The position numbers were made by a program, and so were the translations under genes. A stretch of 64,000 nucleotides of DNA from Manis javanica (taxonomy: Eukaryota; Chordata; Mammalia; Pholidota; Manidae), in contig NC_133156.1 of assembly GCF_040802235.1 (NCBI RefSeq), forward strand, positions 185,826,351 to 185,890,350, written 5' to 3'. The number at the start of each line of letters is the position of its first letter. The stretch's first letter is position 1. Positions 46,476 to 59,819 of this stretch are shown here, in pieces. Under the pieces are notes generated by a model, which searched no databases, was not told the DNA's origin, and saw only the letters and a program-made list of their open reading frames with translations.

Positions 46476-47850
46476 GGTTCTCAACTTTTTAGTCTCAGGA
46501 ATCCAGTATACCCTTAAAAATGATTGCAGATTCCAAAGGACTTATGTTAATGTGAGTTTTAGCTAATGATATTTACTGTATTCAAAATGAAAACTGAGCT
46601 ATTTGTGTTTATTTGAAAATTATAGTAATAAGCTCATTACCTGGTCACATAAATAATTGATTTTTATGAAAATAGCTATTTTCCATAACAAACACCAAAC
46701 AAAGCAAAACAAAACTGAGGAAAGTGAAATCACTTTTCATTTTTCCAAATCTCTTTAATGGCTGGCTAAATAAAAGACAGCTAGAGTCTTATATCTGCTC
46801 TGTCTTTCTAGTGAGTCTATCGAATTATACAATTTGAAGAATATGAAGCAATTTGGTGCAGTTAGAAAATGGATGAGTATTTTAGTAGCTTTTTAAAAAA
46901 ATTTAACTGTGTATATTCTTTGATACTACATCCAAACTTGACAAGTGGTAATTTCTAAAAGGTTAGTTGTAGTTTAGTATCTGAAACTATATCATTGAAC
47001 TTTTAATACAATGTTACAGTGAAATCCATTGGTTGTCTTGCACTTTGAATGGATCTTTTACCCATGAACTATTTTATGACATCATGCATTGGTCATTTGG
47101 AAACTAATGGTTCACTGAGTTATGCAGATCTAAACGTTGCCACATTTCATTCTACATAAAAAAAAAAATCACATTTATCAATAACCACCAATGTCATAAA
47201 AAAAGTCTTTAAATATTGGAAACCGTCAAGCTCATAATGTTGAATACAGGTTTTCCAAAATTCTAATTATTTCCTTGAAAGCTCAGGTTCTGCAATTTGC
47301 AACCAATACTGTCAGTTGTTTTTCTTGAAGTGACAGGCTCACTTCGTTCCTGCTTAAGAAAACGTCTGTCTGCCAGATGCCCATGCCTAAATAATCATAG
47401 TTGTCTGTCAGTCGTTCTTTCCAGTACAAATCATGCTATTTGAGCAAAGCAGCTAGTTCAGCTCACAACACAAACAGCTACACAGTGCTTCCCCTCAAGA
47501 CAACCGTCATACTTCCCCTGGGTAGCAGAACTGCTTGTGCCTGTGTCCCATCTCATTATGTGTTCCTAAGTCAAGATTTAGTAAAGTTAATAATTTTTAC
47601 AGCGTTATCAAGGACATTCTTAAGCGAAGCTGGCATTCCTCTATCTGAACGTGTGTATTGATGGAGAATATAGTGACTACAAATACCGTTTGGTGCCACT
47701 GCTTCGGTTCAGGCCCACCATTGTTTTTTGTGTCATGGGCACAAATGTCAGCACAGTGAAAAAGGCAAAAAATGTCTCAGTATTGTTATGAAAGTGGTTT
47801 TGGACCCCTGAAAGGGTCTCAGGGAACTCTAGCCCAAGCTTTAAGAACTT
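46476..47850 (-). mobile_element. hAT-Charlie DNA transposon fossil with transposase remnant
   Basis: Bounded on the left by 'ggttctcaactttttagtctcagg' and on the right by 'ggacccctgaaagggtctcaggga', the outer blocks of a long hAT-Charlie-type element with inverted ends. About 1.4 kb. Read on the minus strand, 47,575-47,634 translates to PASLKNVLDNAVKIINFTKS, a string typical of the hAT transposase core also kept in domesticated ZBED/FAM200-type proteins. The frame then hits stops. Adjacent segments give further degenerate matches ('ctgccagatgcccatgcc' near 47,370; 'ttgtcttgcactttgaatgg' near 47,033). The element is ancient and dead. Confidence 0.7.
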
Positions 47851-47856
47851 TAAGTT

Positions 47857-47892
47857 GTATATATATTATATACACCTTTTTAATATATATGT
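47857..47892. repeat. TA-rich low-complexity tract
   Basis: 'tatatatattatatacac' followed by 'taatatatatg'. Confidence 0.6.
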
Positions 47893-48063
47893 ATGTCCCA
47901 ATAATGAAAAATACAAGTCAAGTTCCTGTGCTGTGAATAGACATTTTGTGTCTCATTTCCTTTGTTAGTTGGATAAAAAGCAGAGTTCTGGTTGAATGGG
48001 CTCCCTCTTTTCTCCTGTGGCAATCCTACCAAATACTACCACTTCCTTCTCCTCCCCCAAGTC

Positions 48064-49975
48064 ATGCAAGCATTTGGCCTTTTTTAAAATTAATAAACAA
48101 TATTTTCAGAGCACTTTTAGGTTCACAACAAAATTGAGTGGTAAGTACAGCTGGTTCCCATATACTCCCTGTCCCCACACACAACAACCTTCCCCACTAT
48201 TGATATGCTGTACCACAGTGGTACATATGTCACAGTCGATGAACTAACACTGACACCTTGTTATCACCTGAAATCTATAGTTTGCATTAGGGTTCACTCT
48301 TGTTGCATGCTCTGTGGGTTTTGAAAAAATAATAAAAACACGTATCCACAATTGTACTATCATACAGAATAATTTCACTGCTCTAAAAACTGTGCTCTGT
48401 CCATTCATTCCTCCTTCTCCCTGGTCCTTGGCAATCGCTGTTCCTTTCATGTTTCTATAGTTTTGTCTCTTTAAGAATGTCATTTAGTTGGAATTGTATA
48501 GTATGTAGCCTTTTCTGATTAGCTTCTTTCACTTACTAATATGCATGTAAGTTTCCTCCCTGTTTTTCATGGTTTGATAGCTCATTTATTTTGAGCCTTT
48601 CATTGTCTAGATATATCACAGTTTATGAATCCATTCACCAACTAAAGGAAATCTTGGTGACTTACAAGTCTTGGTAGTTATGAATAAGCTGTTATGTACA
48701 TCCTTGTGCATGTTTTTTGTATGGATATAAATTTTCATTTCATTTGAGTAAATACCAAGGAGTGTGACGGCTGAATCATATGATAAGAGTATGTTTGGTT
48801 TTGAAAGAAAACTCTGAACTGTCCTCCAAAGTGGCTGAACCATTTTGTATTTCCACCAGCAATAAGTGAGCATTCTTGTTGCTCCATATCCTCATTAGCA
48901 CTTGGTGTTGTTAGAATTTTAGATTGTGACATTCTAACAGGTGTGTAGTGGTATGTCATATTGTTGTTTTAATTTGCATTTCCCTTATGACAAATAAATA
49001 TTGAACATCTTTTCATATGTTTACTTGCCATCTGTGTATCTTTTTTGATAAACTACCTTTTAGGTTTTTCACCCCTTTGTAAAATTGGGCTGCTCATTTT
49101 CTTATTGGATTTTAAAAGTTCTCTGTATATGTTACATAGCAGTCCTTTATCAGATGTGTTTTTGCAAATATTTTCTCCCAGTCTACGGCTTATCTTCTCA
49201 TTCTCTTGGCATTGTCTTTCACAGAGTCGAAGTTTTACATTTTAAGTAGTCCAGTTTATCAATTATTTCTTTCACAGATCATGCCTTTGTTGGGGTACTT
49301 AAAAAGTTATCCCTCTACTCAAAGCCAGTGAGGTTTTCTCCTATGTTAGCTTCTAGGAGCTTTATAGTTTCGTGTTTTACATTTAGGTCTGTGATCCATT
49401 TTGAGTTATTTTTTTGTGAAGGGTGTAAAGTCTGTGTCTAGACTCATTTTTTTGAATGTGAATGTCCAGTTGTCTTAACAACATTTGTAGAAAAGACTAT
49501 CTTTACTCCATTGTGTTGCCTTTGTTCTTTTGTCAAAGATTAGTTAACTGTATTCATATGAGTCTAATTCCAGGCTCTCCATTCTGTTCCATTGATCTAT
49601 CTATTCTTTTGCTAATTCCACACTGCCTTGATTGCTGTAGTTTATAGTAAGTCTCAATGTCAAGTAGTGTATGTAAATCCTCCAACTTTGTTCTTGTCAT
49701 TCAATAATGAATTAGCTATTCTGGGTCTTTTACTTTTCCATTTAAATTTCTGAATTAGTTTCTCAATATCCACAAAATAACTTGCTGGGCTTTTGACTGG
49801 AATTGCATAATGCATTGAATTTGTAGATGAAGTTGAGAAGAACTGACATCTTGATGATATTGAGTCTTCTTATCCATGAATGTGAAATATCTCTCCATTT
49901 ATTTACCTCATCTTTGATATCTTTCATCAAAGTTGTAGCTTCCCTCATACAGATTTTATATATATTTTATCAAAT
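48064..49975 (-). mobile_element. Old L1, 3' UTR and C-terminal half of ORF2
   Basis: Minus-strand L1 of an older subfamily than the two young copies. 3' UTR text lies at 48,070-48,560 ('ggttcacaacaaaattgagtgg', 'cattcattcctccttctccctgg'). Then comes the ORF2 C-terminus ('ccagcaataagtgagcattcttgttgctccatatcctca' near 48,856, the Cys/His region) and post-RT sequence to about 49,950 ('atgttgagaagaactgacatcttgatgatattgagtc'). Its frames are broken throughout. The break near 49,975 is abrupt. Confidence 0.8.
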
Positions 49976-51009
49976 AACATTTGACTTTTATACTCCTAGA
50001 AAGCTTATAACTTTTTGACCCAGACAGTTTGAGTCCACCTTTTTGACTTGAGAATATTTTGACAAAGCTTAAAAACTTGGTTTTTAACTCCAGAGTTTTA
50101 TATTACTGAATAAATAAATGAAAATTTTTAGTAGGTGTCTTCCCAACATGTTTACTAAGAAGGTGTTAAAAAAAGTCTGGAGAGTCATCTCATAGATGAG
50201 CTGAGGAATGAAATGGTGGTCAAGGATACCTATTGTAGACATAACTATTTTAACCTAGTCACTTTAAAATGTTGGTAATGACATGGCCCATGTCAAAAGG
50301 AGTGCACCCAGATGTCCTGTTTGGGTTACTATTGCTGTGAAAATGCAAGTTGGAGCTGGAATCTAGTCTGAGGGTAAAATCCAGTGCAGCTCAGGTGCTC
50401 CAATTGGTAAGCCCCAGAATATACAAATAACGGTTCTTGGATTCTGTAACTATGAGGATATCATTTCATATTGTGCCATGAATCAGAAGCTGCAGCAATT
50501 TCTACCCTTGTTTCTTTTATCTTTGATGTTGCCTGACTCTCAGATAATTGTGACACTATTTATGTCTTCCAGCTCATGCATTTCATATCTCCCATTTGTT
50601 GCTAGAGTGAATATTTCATGTGGATTTCTAGTATCACTTTTAGTGATTCATAATCACATTCTACAAAGCAACATTTTCCATGCTTGGTTTCAGCTCCAGT
50701 GTAGTATTTTTGGAGAGCTTGTTCAATTAGTTTTGGCTTTTCATGAGGCCAAAAATATTCCAACCACTCACAAACAAAAGCAATAATAAATTGGTGGGTA
50801 GATGTTATGATTTAACCATGTGTTTTGTTCTGACTAAGAAAATCTCTTGGGTAATTTTGGAAAACCAGTTAAAAAGTAATGAATTTCTAAGTGATTAAGG
50901 ATTATATTTGTATATGAAACTATCGTTTCTACCATGATATTTCCACTTCTTTTAGACATTTTTAACCCTAATTTTAAAATGTAAAATCACATAATATTAT
51001 TTAAAATAA
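49976..51009. other. Unassigned DNA
   Basis: No repeat or gene recognised. A 102-codon frame at 50478-50786 is featureless. Confidence 0.35.
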
Positions 51010-52500
51010 CAATGTAGTCCTATAGTCAATTAATTTATGACAAAGGAACCAAGAATATACAATGGGAAAAGGAGAGTCTTTTCAATAAATGGTGTTGGGA
51101 AAACTGGACAACCACACACAAAAGAATGAAACTGGACCACTATCTAATACCATACACAAAAATTAACTCAAAATGGATTAAAGATTTCAATGTAAAAACC
51201 TGAAACCATTAAACTCCTAGAAGAAAACACTGCTTCTTGATATTGGTCTCAGTGATGATTTTTTTCATTGACACCCAAAACAAAGATGACAGAAGCAAAA
51301 ATAAACAAGTGAGACTACATCAAACTTAAAAGCTTTTACACAGCAAAGAAAACCATCAACAAAATGAAAAGGCAACCTCCTGAATGGGAGAAAATATTTG
51401 CAAATCATATATCTGATAAGGGGTTAATATCCAAAATATATCAGGAACTCATATAATTTAATAGCAAACAAACAAGCAATCTGGATGAAAAATAGGCAGA
51501 AGATCTGAATAGACATTTTTACAAGGAAAATGTACAGATGGCCAAAAAGTACATGAAACAATGCTCCACGTCACTAATCATCAGGGAAATGCAAATTAAA
51601 ATTACAATGTGGTATCAATTCACACCTATTAGAATGGCTATTATCAAAAAGACAAGAAATAACAAGTGTTGTTGAGGATGTGGAAAAAAGGAACCATTGT
51701 ACACTGTTGGTGAGAATGTAAATTGGTGCAGCCCCTATGGAAAATAGTATGGAGGTTCCTAAAATATTTTTAAATAGAACTACCATGGGATTTAACAATT
51801 CCACTTCTGGGTATTTAGCCAAAGTAAAACAAAACACCAACTCGAAAAGATATATGCACCTCCATATCAGTGCAGCGTTATTTATAATAGCTAAGATATG
51901 GAAACAACCTGTTTTCAACAGTGGATGAATGGATAAAGAAAATGAGGCATATACACACAATGGAATATTATTCAGTGATAAAAAGAATGAAATCCTGATA
52001 TTTGCAACATGGGTGGACCTGGAAGGTAGTATGCTCAGTGAAATAAGTCAGAGAAAGACAAATACTGTGTGATCTCACTTATATGTGGAATCTAAAGAAA
52101 AATAATAAAATATAATAATAATAAAATAAACCAAGCTCATAGATACAGAGAACAGATTGGTGGTTGCCAGAAGTGGGGGTGAGAGGTGGGCAAAGTGGGT
52201 GAAAGGGGTCAAAAGGTACAAACTTCCAGTTATAAAATAAATAAGTTATGGTGATATAATGTACAGCATGGTGACTATAGTTCATAACACTCTATTGTAT
52301 ATTTGAAAGTTGCTAAGAGAGTAAATTTTAAAAGTTCTCTTTACACCCAAAAATTCTGTAACTATCAATGTGGTGACAGATGTTAACTAGACTTACTGTG
52401 TGATGATCATTTTGCAATATATACAAGTATCAAATCATTATCTTATACACCTGAATCTAATATAATGCTGTATATCAATTATACCTCAATTAAAAAAGAA
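51010..52500 (+). mobile_element. Old L1, ORF2 C-terminus and 3' UTR
   Basis: Sense L1 text: 'aataaatggtgttgggaaaactgga' near 51,085, 'catcagggaaatgcaaatt' near 51,579, 'cacacctattagaatggcta' near 51,620, then the 3' UTR with 'gagaaagacaaatactgtgtgatctcactt' near 52,052 and the end 'ctgtatatcaattatacctcaattaaaaaag'. This 3' end is the same type as the fragments at 31244-31443 and 55935-56160. It is more diverged than the two young L1 copies and has no intact frame. Confidence 0.85.
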
Positions 52501-53119
52501 TGTATTTCTATAAATTTCTTTGTCTGACTACAGTATTTCTAGATACATGGGGTTAGATTTTAGCTCAAGCTATTCATTGTAGATAATTGTGCCTGGCTGG
52601 CTTTTACTATTGCAGCTTTAGAGTTGCAGAGCTGTATTTAATGTACTTTTTTCCTTTATTATTGTCTTTGTTTATGGGTTCTGCCCATTTTTGTAGAGCT
52701 TCCTCTCTCCTTTTTTACAGTGACCCGTCACTGTTTTACAGAACACATCTGGAACCTAAAAAACATCCCTGTTAATGGACATTCACTATTCACGACTCAT
52801 TTTCCATGAGTTCTGCAATGATGTTGTGGTTTAATACTGACTAACAAACAGTTCTCAGAATATTCTGATTCTGCAGAAATTCAGCAAAGAGACTGAGGCT
52901 CCATCTCCATGGTATTTTGATACCTGTCAAAGAACACCAAGTCAGTGAAACCAACAATTTTTTCTGAGATGTTTCACTTCTTAAATGGTGGTTTTACTGA
53001 TTTTGAATGCTTAAAAAATAATTATTTCATCTTATCAATTTCATAACAGCTAGATCCTAGAGATGACAAGGTTTCATGTCTCTTGTGCCTCTTAATAAGA
53101 AACCAAGTGTTTTATAACA
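52501..53119. other. Unassigned DNA
   Basis: Nothing recognised. Confidence 0.35.
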
Positions 53120-53300
53120 TTGAGAGGTAGCAAAATATAGCAGGAAAGACCTTGGTTTTAAATGAGAAGCCCCAACTTTCAAATTCCATTTCTGCAACAT
53201 ACTAGCTCTTTGACCATGAACAAGTTGTTTAACCTAAGCTTCAATTTCTATTGAAATTGGGCTCTTTGGCTTACATAGCTATTACAAAAATCAAATATTA
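53120..53300 (+). mobile_element. MIR fragment
   Basis: 'ggtagcaaaatatagcagg', 'aattccatttctgcaacatactagctctttgaccatgaacaagttgtttaacct' and the following block are a sense MIR. Confidence 0.75.
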
Positions 53301-54544
53301 GTTACTGTATAGTGAGACTAGCGCTGACATTAATCATGGCACATGAATCAGACTGCAAGGTTCTCTAGTTCTAAAATCGTCATGTGTCTTTTCTTCCTAA
53401 TGAGGTTCAAACATCTTCCCTGTGAGCAGGTTAATATCATATGTCTCTTGGTATTCCACAGTGCTCAAATCAGGGTTAGCATATGTACGATGAAAAATAT
53501 TTCTTGAATTTTATGGAGGTAATCCCATGAAGAAAAAGGACCCAAGGAATGAGCATCATGAGTTACATGTTCATACCATGGTTATGCCACTAATTTTGAA
53601 TGTGTTCATTTGTCACTCAAGTCTATGTTTCCTTATTTGAAGAACAAAGTTAGCTCAACTGGCTAGAGGTCCCCTAGGAATGTGTCTTATATTGAACCTG
53701 GGTGGAGCCCCCATGAGCTTTCTCTGGAAGTCTCCAACTAGGTCACTTCCTATTGCAGAAGTAGAAACTGCTTATTTCAAAGGCAAAGAGTCTGTGAACC
53801 TTCTAGCCCACTAATTCTTGCAGAGAATATTGGTATCTGGATGTAACAGTTCTTCATCCTTATTTCTCAAACACCAAAATCTGCTTTTCTCACCAAATGA
53901 AAGGCAATTACCAATTCCTTCTCTTTTCCACTTCAGCTATGGTCTCGCAGAAGGCAGGGCACAAGCTTGCCTCTGACCCTGAGTGAATCCCCACAGTAGC
54001 TCTCAGTAGAGTAATTAAATGCAAATCAGACCCTCTTTTCTGTCAAACTCATAATCTTATTTGATCTTGCCTATTTCAAGGTTGCATGTAGGGTATGTTC
54101 TTATAAGTATAAATCAAACCTGTTTGAACTCTGTCTTGGGAAGATGGCAAATGATCAACACCAAATTCTCTATCTTTTCCACAGCTATTTGTATTGAAAT
54201 TGTGGCAAAAGTCTCTTTCTTTCAGTCAGACAGCTTCTCAGCATTCATCCTTTTCTATGATTTCTTATTTAGAAAGCTCTCCAAATGTTCCTTTCCACCA
54301 GACCCTGGTGCCCATGATGTAATAGACCCAGGAGGGGAAGAGGTGGTAGTCGAGGGGATTCCATATGAACTACATTCCTACCTTTCTCAGATTTCTCTAC
54401 CTCTGTGCCCATACATCTGACACTAGACATATATTTGCATCATTACCTTCATCAAGGAAATGTTCTACCTTGCTGAGATATAGGGCTTGAAGATCAGTCA
54501 TTTCCAATCATACTTTGATACAGACTGACATCTCGTGGTCAGAA
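53301..54544. other. Unassigned DNA
   Basis: No repeat recognised. A 119-codon frame at 54061-54420 lacks domains and runs through AT-rich DNA with no supporting signal. Confidence 0.35.
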
Positions 54545-54610
54545 TTCATTCACTCACTCATTCAACAAATGTTTATTGAATGGTTACAACCTCTTAGGCC
54601 CTGTGCAAAG
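54545..54610 (-). mobile_element. L2 3' terminal fragment
   Basis: 'ttcattcactcactcattcaacaaatgtttattgaatgg' is the reversed L2 end. Confidence 0.65.
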
Positions 54611-55934
54611 GGCCTCTTGTACTTAGTTTAATTTTGTCCTTGCTTCACGGTATTTCAGGCTCCTCCTCTTCTTTCCTCCAAGTTCCCACTAAAGTAGTAT
54701 CTTATTTTTGTCCTTGACATTATGCTTTTTGACTCCAGAGTAGACCTAAGAATGGGGGTCATATTCCCAAGTTTGAGAAGACAAGGATGGTTAACACTAG
54801 GAATGGACAAAAGGGGCTGGACCTTGGCAGCCAACCTGCCAAAGACAATGGGCAGTGGCCCAGCTGCCTCAGCTGACGTAGATGCTCACAGTTGCCTGCA
54901 GAGAACGCTGAAGGTCTTGCCACTCTCTGGCTCTAAAGTTCTCGGTCATAAACCATCTCATGCCCACCCTCCATGATAGAGGGAACGGAAAATGACCTTA
55001 CATGCTTCTGAAGGTTTTTATTTTGGTAAGACCATTTAGCCTGAGATCTACCATCTTTACAGATTTTTAAAAAGTATATAAGGTAGTATGGTTATCTGTA
55101 GGGACAATGTCGTACAGAAGAGCTCTAGAACTTACTAATTTTGCATAACTGAAAATTTATACCCATTGATTCACCTGTTCTCCTCATCTTAGATCTTGAC
55201 CTTTCCTTCCAGGTCTGGTGACTCAGCTTTTTGCCATAATTTTGGCTACTCTAATGTTGGCCCTGATCATCATCAGAATCCTAGAAGTTTCAAATCCTGC
55301 TTCAAGAAAAATTTGGATACACTGGGGAAAACTAACAGCCTTTCATGGTAATAAGAGTTTACTCCCTTCAGAATGCCAGCAAATGCTATGAGAGTGAATG
55401 CAAGAGCTCCCAAACATTTCTTATGCTCAGGGGCAAGATGCCCTCCTACATCCCCAAAACCTAAGGTGAAACACACAAATCAGCTGGCAAGCTGTCCTGA
55501 GCTCCATCTGGTAAGCACGGTAAGGGTACGGCTTGGCATCCTGTTCGCAGTTCTGTGCCACACAGCACCTGCCACCAGCCTTTGTGTCTCCACAGGTGGA
55601 AAAATGTTCCTGCCATCCTGAGCAGTGCAGCTGACCCTCTGGGTGACCTGTTATGACAACCTGACAGCAGACCGGCTGGACTCTCCAGACTGTCACCAAA
55701 TATGTCATGGAATGCCTCTCAGGCTCAATAATTTAATTTTCTTTACATAAAATAAAGAGTTGGATTGTGGTTCTCTTTCTCTCCCCCCATGCACCATTTA
55801 CTGATAAGGAAAACTTGAGGTGGTCAGAAAGACCCTGGAGTCTTCAGACTCTAGTGCCCATTCTCCACTGTGGTATGTGCGGGGCAGAAGTTCACCCCCT
55901 CTGTGATGACTAAGTATTTATTTACTTATTTATG
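54611..55934. other. Unassigned DNA, locally G+C-richer
   Basis: Bases 54,800-54,960 and 55,370-55,710 are richer in G+C than the surroundings and carry open frames of 68-93 codons on both strands. No domain or splice structure convinces me. No transposon recognised. Confidence 0.35.
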
Positions 55935-56160
55935 TATTTTTATTGAAGTATAGTTGATACACTATATTATATTGGTTTCACATATGCAACACAGTGGTTC
56001 AGCAATTACACCCATTATTAAATCCTTACTCCAACTAATGTAGATATTATTTGTCAACATAGAAAGATGTTACAGAACCATTGGCTATATTCTCCATGCT
56101 GCATTTCCATCCCCATGACCAGCTTTTATTATGATTGTCCCTTGCTTTCCTTTTAAAGAA
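55935..56160 (-). mobile_element. L1 3' terminus fragment
   Basis: 'ttttattgaagtatagttgatacactatattatattggtttcacatatgcaacacagtggttcagcaatta' is the reversed 3' end of the same L1 group as 31244-31443. It is preceded by a TTTA-rich patch that stands for its poly(A). Confidence 0.75.
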
Positions 56161-56354
56161 TACCTTTTTTTTTTAAAGGGAATCTGATAGGAAACCCCAA
56201 TATAGAAAAAAGACCAAAGTGGAAGTTGTTTGAATGAAATCGAGGGTGGGTGATGGACATGGGCTGGAGCATTTCTGCTTAACTTTCATTATTCCACCCA
56301 TTTAAAAAACTCCACTTAGCTCCGTGGGATTCAGTTTGACAAACACTGAAATCT

Positions 56355-56490
56355 CTGGCCTAGATATTCTCTAGTCTTCAAGTTGCATGAAGGCAAGAGT
56401 CTGCCTTGGCCATCCCTGAATCTTCAGGGCCTAGGATGGCTCTGGCACATAGTAAGAACACACACACAGTAGGAATGGATGAATGTATGA
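56355..56490 (+). mobile_element. L2 3' end fragment
   Basis: 'caagttgcatgaaggcaagagtctgccttggcc', 'cagggcctaggatggctctggcacatagtaag' and 'ggatgaatgtatgaata' follow the L2 3' terminus. Confidence 0.65.
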
Positions 56491-59400
56491 ATACAAGATT
56501 TTTCAGATGCCATGCAATGTATCTATTTCAGAATATAGCTTCCCATGACCAGCAGAGGTGAGTTTTCAGCACTTACCTCCCCTTTGACCATACCCTGTAA
56601 CCGTCTACCCTATATCTTCTCTCTGAACACATATTAAGGCTCAGCCTTAGCTTCCCTGGGATTGCATCTAAAGTATCAAATGTAAATGTCTCCCAGATGG
56701 GGACACAGCTTGTTTATACAGGAAAAATTATTTCAACACAGTGTCCTCCTTTACAGCAAAACCCAAGGAAAATGCTGAGTAGTAGAATTCCTTGCCTTTG
56801 CATTAGGGAAGAAATTAAAACCTATTCCAGTTCTTTCTCTGGTTCTATGTAAAAACAAAGCTTTTCTTCCCAAGCTTGAGGCTCAGTAGAAAAAAATCTA
56901 ATCCTGATTTATACTTTTCCTGAGCTCCCAAATAAGTACAGGTGATTTTGAAATGTATTTTTTTTCTCTTGTTTCCTTAAACTGGAGCCAATCAGAGATG
57001 AAGGAGTATTCACATGCCAGTTTGAAATGGCTGGGAGAGGTATAAACCATGCGTCTCTTCACTGTTCCCTTTCCATCCTCTGCCCTGAAAAGGGGCTAAC
57101 GCTAAGAGTGGATCCTGCCGGCTCAGAGAAGGCTGGATGCTTTCCCTGGACACCAGAGAAAGCTTTCAGGTGGCAGATTCACCAAGGAGCCTGCTAGTTG
57201 CTTGACTTCATTGCTGTTTATCACTGTGTCTGATTCTTTGAAAAATGTTCTGTATTTACTCACCTAATACTATTTTTATTGGCCTGTCAGAATGTGGGGG
57301 AGAGACGAGGGGAATTCATTTCATGTGTTGTGGAACATTATTACGGTAAAATATTAGGACAAGTCTATACCTTCCTCCTTTGAAAAATAAGATACAAAAC
57401 CAATTAAAGTTAAGTGATTACTGAAATGCATCTAATTAGTTATTAACTTACACACATCAAACCATGATGGTAGCTTTCACAGCAGAAATCCTGTTTGGTG
57501 TTGATACAGAAGATAATTGATATCACAGCAGCCTGTACTTCTCAGGCAATTGCTTAAGAAAGCACCTTCACAGCTCAGAGCCTCCTCTCCCTTTGGGTTG
57601 GGGTACATTTTTGTCAGTCTGACAAGATCTGTCACATATTATCAGACAATTGATCACCGACTCCTTGCAAGTCTTAATCCATCGTTTGATCACACATCAA
57701 GAAAAATTGCTTTTTATGTCTTACATCTTGGCCATGAGAAAGGGGAAGGAAGCAGACTTAGGCTTCCGGCTCCAGCTCATTACTTTTTTGCAAATGATAG
57801 ATGGGTTCACTAGGCAATTTAACTTTAAAATGATCTTTTCCCCCTTCTCAAATAAGCAAATAGAAGGAGCTTTGCAGCACAAGCTGAGGAATGGGAGTTT
57901 TCCTGCTGTTCCTTTTGTTATCTCCATAGCTGGTGCCTCTGTGTGGATAGAGGCGTGGATGGTTAGTAAATATGTATTTACTTAGCATTACTGCATCTAC
58001 TTCTAAATAATGGGACTTAAAGTGGACACACACAGAGAGACTGACTTTCACTCTCCAGGACTAGCTATAATCATTTTACACAATTCTTTTAAAGCTCTTA
58101 TATATAATTTGAAATGACTTCTAGAAAAAAAAAAACTGAGTATTACATAATGATACCCTAAAACCAATTCTTAAAAAAAAAAATCATCGCTTCTTTCTAC
58201 CAAGAATCTGGTTATATATTACTGTCAAAATCCTGACTTTGTGTACACAGCAGTATACATTTTAACTTTCTCAGAATGGGACAAAACTGAATAATGCAGG
58301 AATGAGCTCTGTTTCTAATAGTGTCTGCTTTTTAATATCAAAAATAAAAAGTATTTGTAATTACTGATAAGAGAATAGCTAAAATTTCATTTTTTCAGGG
58401 ATCCTATTTAAATTGTCAACATACACAGAAACACTCTGGTGATCTGTAAATAGTATTTCCAAAGTTCACAGTGTTCAAAGATCCAATTGTGCCCTTTGAA
58501 GTCAGGAAGAAAAACCCCCAACTCCCCACAATTTTTTCTTCTACCTGCCCTCCACTAAAAACCTCCCCGGGAATCCTTTACTATTGTAACTTAGAGAGAC
58601 AAAGAACTGAGATTCAGTCTTTGTGTGCATAAGTGAAATGAAAGGTGCTCAGAGATATGTGATCAGTACTTTTCCTGTGTCATGGCAATTCAGTGAGGTA
58701 ATAGGATTTCCAGACACTCGCCGCAGAATTGTATAGTTAAGCTGTATGTGGCTGGCCTGCAAGCATTTGTCAATAAACTGAAAACTCTATAAGGCCATGG
58801 CTGCCACTCAACCCCTCGCATGGTGTGTGTCAGGCGCAGAAATAATGCTCCAAATAATATTTGTTCTGATAACATGCACATAGGTTCTTCAGCTTAGCTT
58901 GTGCCAATGTCAGTTTCCTGGTATTGATCATCATACTTATCTAAGATGTTGTCATGGGGGAAAGTGGACCAAAATTACATGGGAGCCCTCTGTTCTCTTT
59001 CTGCAACTTTCAGGTGGGTCTAAAATTGTTTCAAAGTAAGGTCTTAAAAGGCATTTATTGAAAAGAGAGTGAATGTCTAATCTTTTAAGCCTGCCGCGTG
59101 TGCTGCTGATTTGAGGCACTGATGCCTTAGGGCTGCTCCTGAGTCACTTTCTTCTTTTCTTCTTGCACCTCATTCCCGCTTCGAGCCCTCTGCAACATGC
59201 TAGATTCTGGTCCCACCACAGGTCACTCTGGATGTACTCCTTGTATTTGATCTTCCCCAGTGTTTGGCTGCTAGCTCTCCGTGAGGAATTCTGACTTAGA
59301 CTTACCTCCCAGATATCTCTCTTTCCCCCAGTGCATCCTTCCTGTTGGTGTTGCCCCCTTCTGTTGGCCCAGTCTCCTTCCTGCCCGGCTAGCGTGTGTG

Positions 59401-59819
59401 CGTGTTTGTGAGGGGAGATGGGATGTGCAGACTGGAAGTGGTGAGGGGTGAGGTTGAGATTTAGTCTGCAGTAACCTGCATTCCTGAAAGATATTTCATT
59501 TTATGAGGAACAATTTCTTGCTGGGAGAAAATCTACCTAGTTCATCAGATCCATCAATTTGAACTCCTCTGCTTCCCTGTTTATTTTGTGAAGATACTAT
59601 GAGAGCCTTCAAAGGTTAGCTTGCTCCTGTACTCACTGCTCGGTATCAAGAGCACAATCCTTGTCTTCATAAATGACAGAGGGAATGGACTTAAGACTAC
59701 ATCCTGAGAACAAACAGCACATTCTGTGCATTTTTCTCATTACTGATTTGCCATTGGGGAATCCTTTGGGACCTCCATGACAACTCCCCAGCACACTATC
59801 GTACAAGGGACAAGAGAGC
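56491..59819. other. Long repeat-poor stretch
   Basis: Over 3.3 kb I recognise no transposon apart from two plain A-runs near 58,124 and 58,172. No coding exon is recognised. Contains the TATA/CCAAT arrangement described separately. A candidate area for conserved noncoding sequence. Confidence 0.35.
56988..57072 (+). promoter_or_regulatory. Candidate core promoter: CCAAT box and TATA box
   Basis: CCAAT in 'ggagccaatcagag' at 56988-56992 is followed 48 bases later by TATAAA in 'gaggtataaacc' at 57041-57046. A transcript would start near 57,070, giving the spacing of a classical polymerase II promoter. No exon or ORF downstream is recognised, so this may be chance. Confidence 0.25.
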
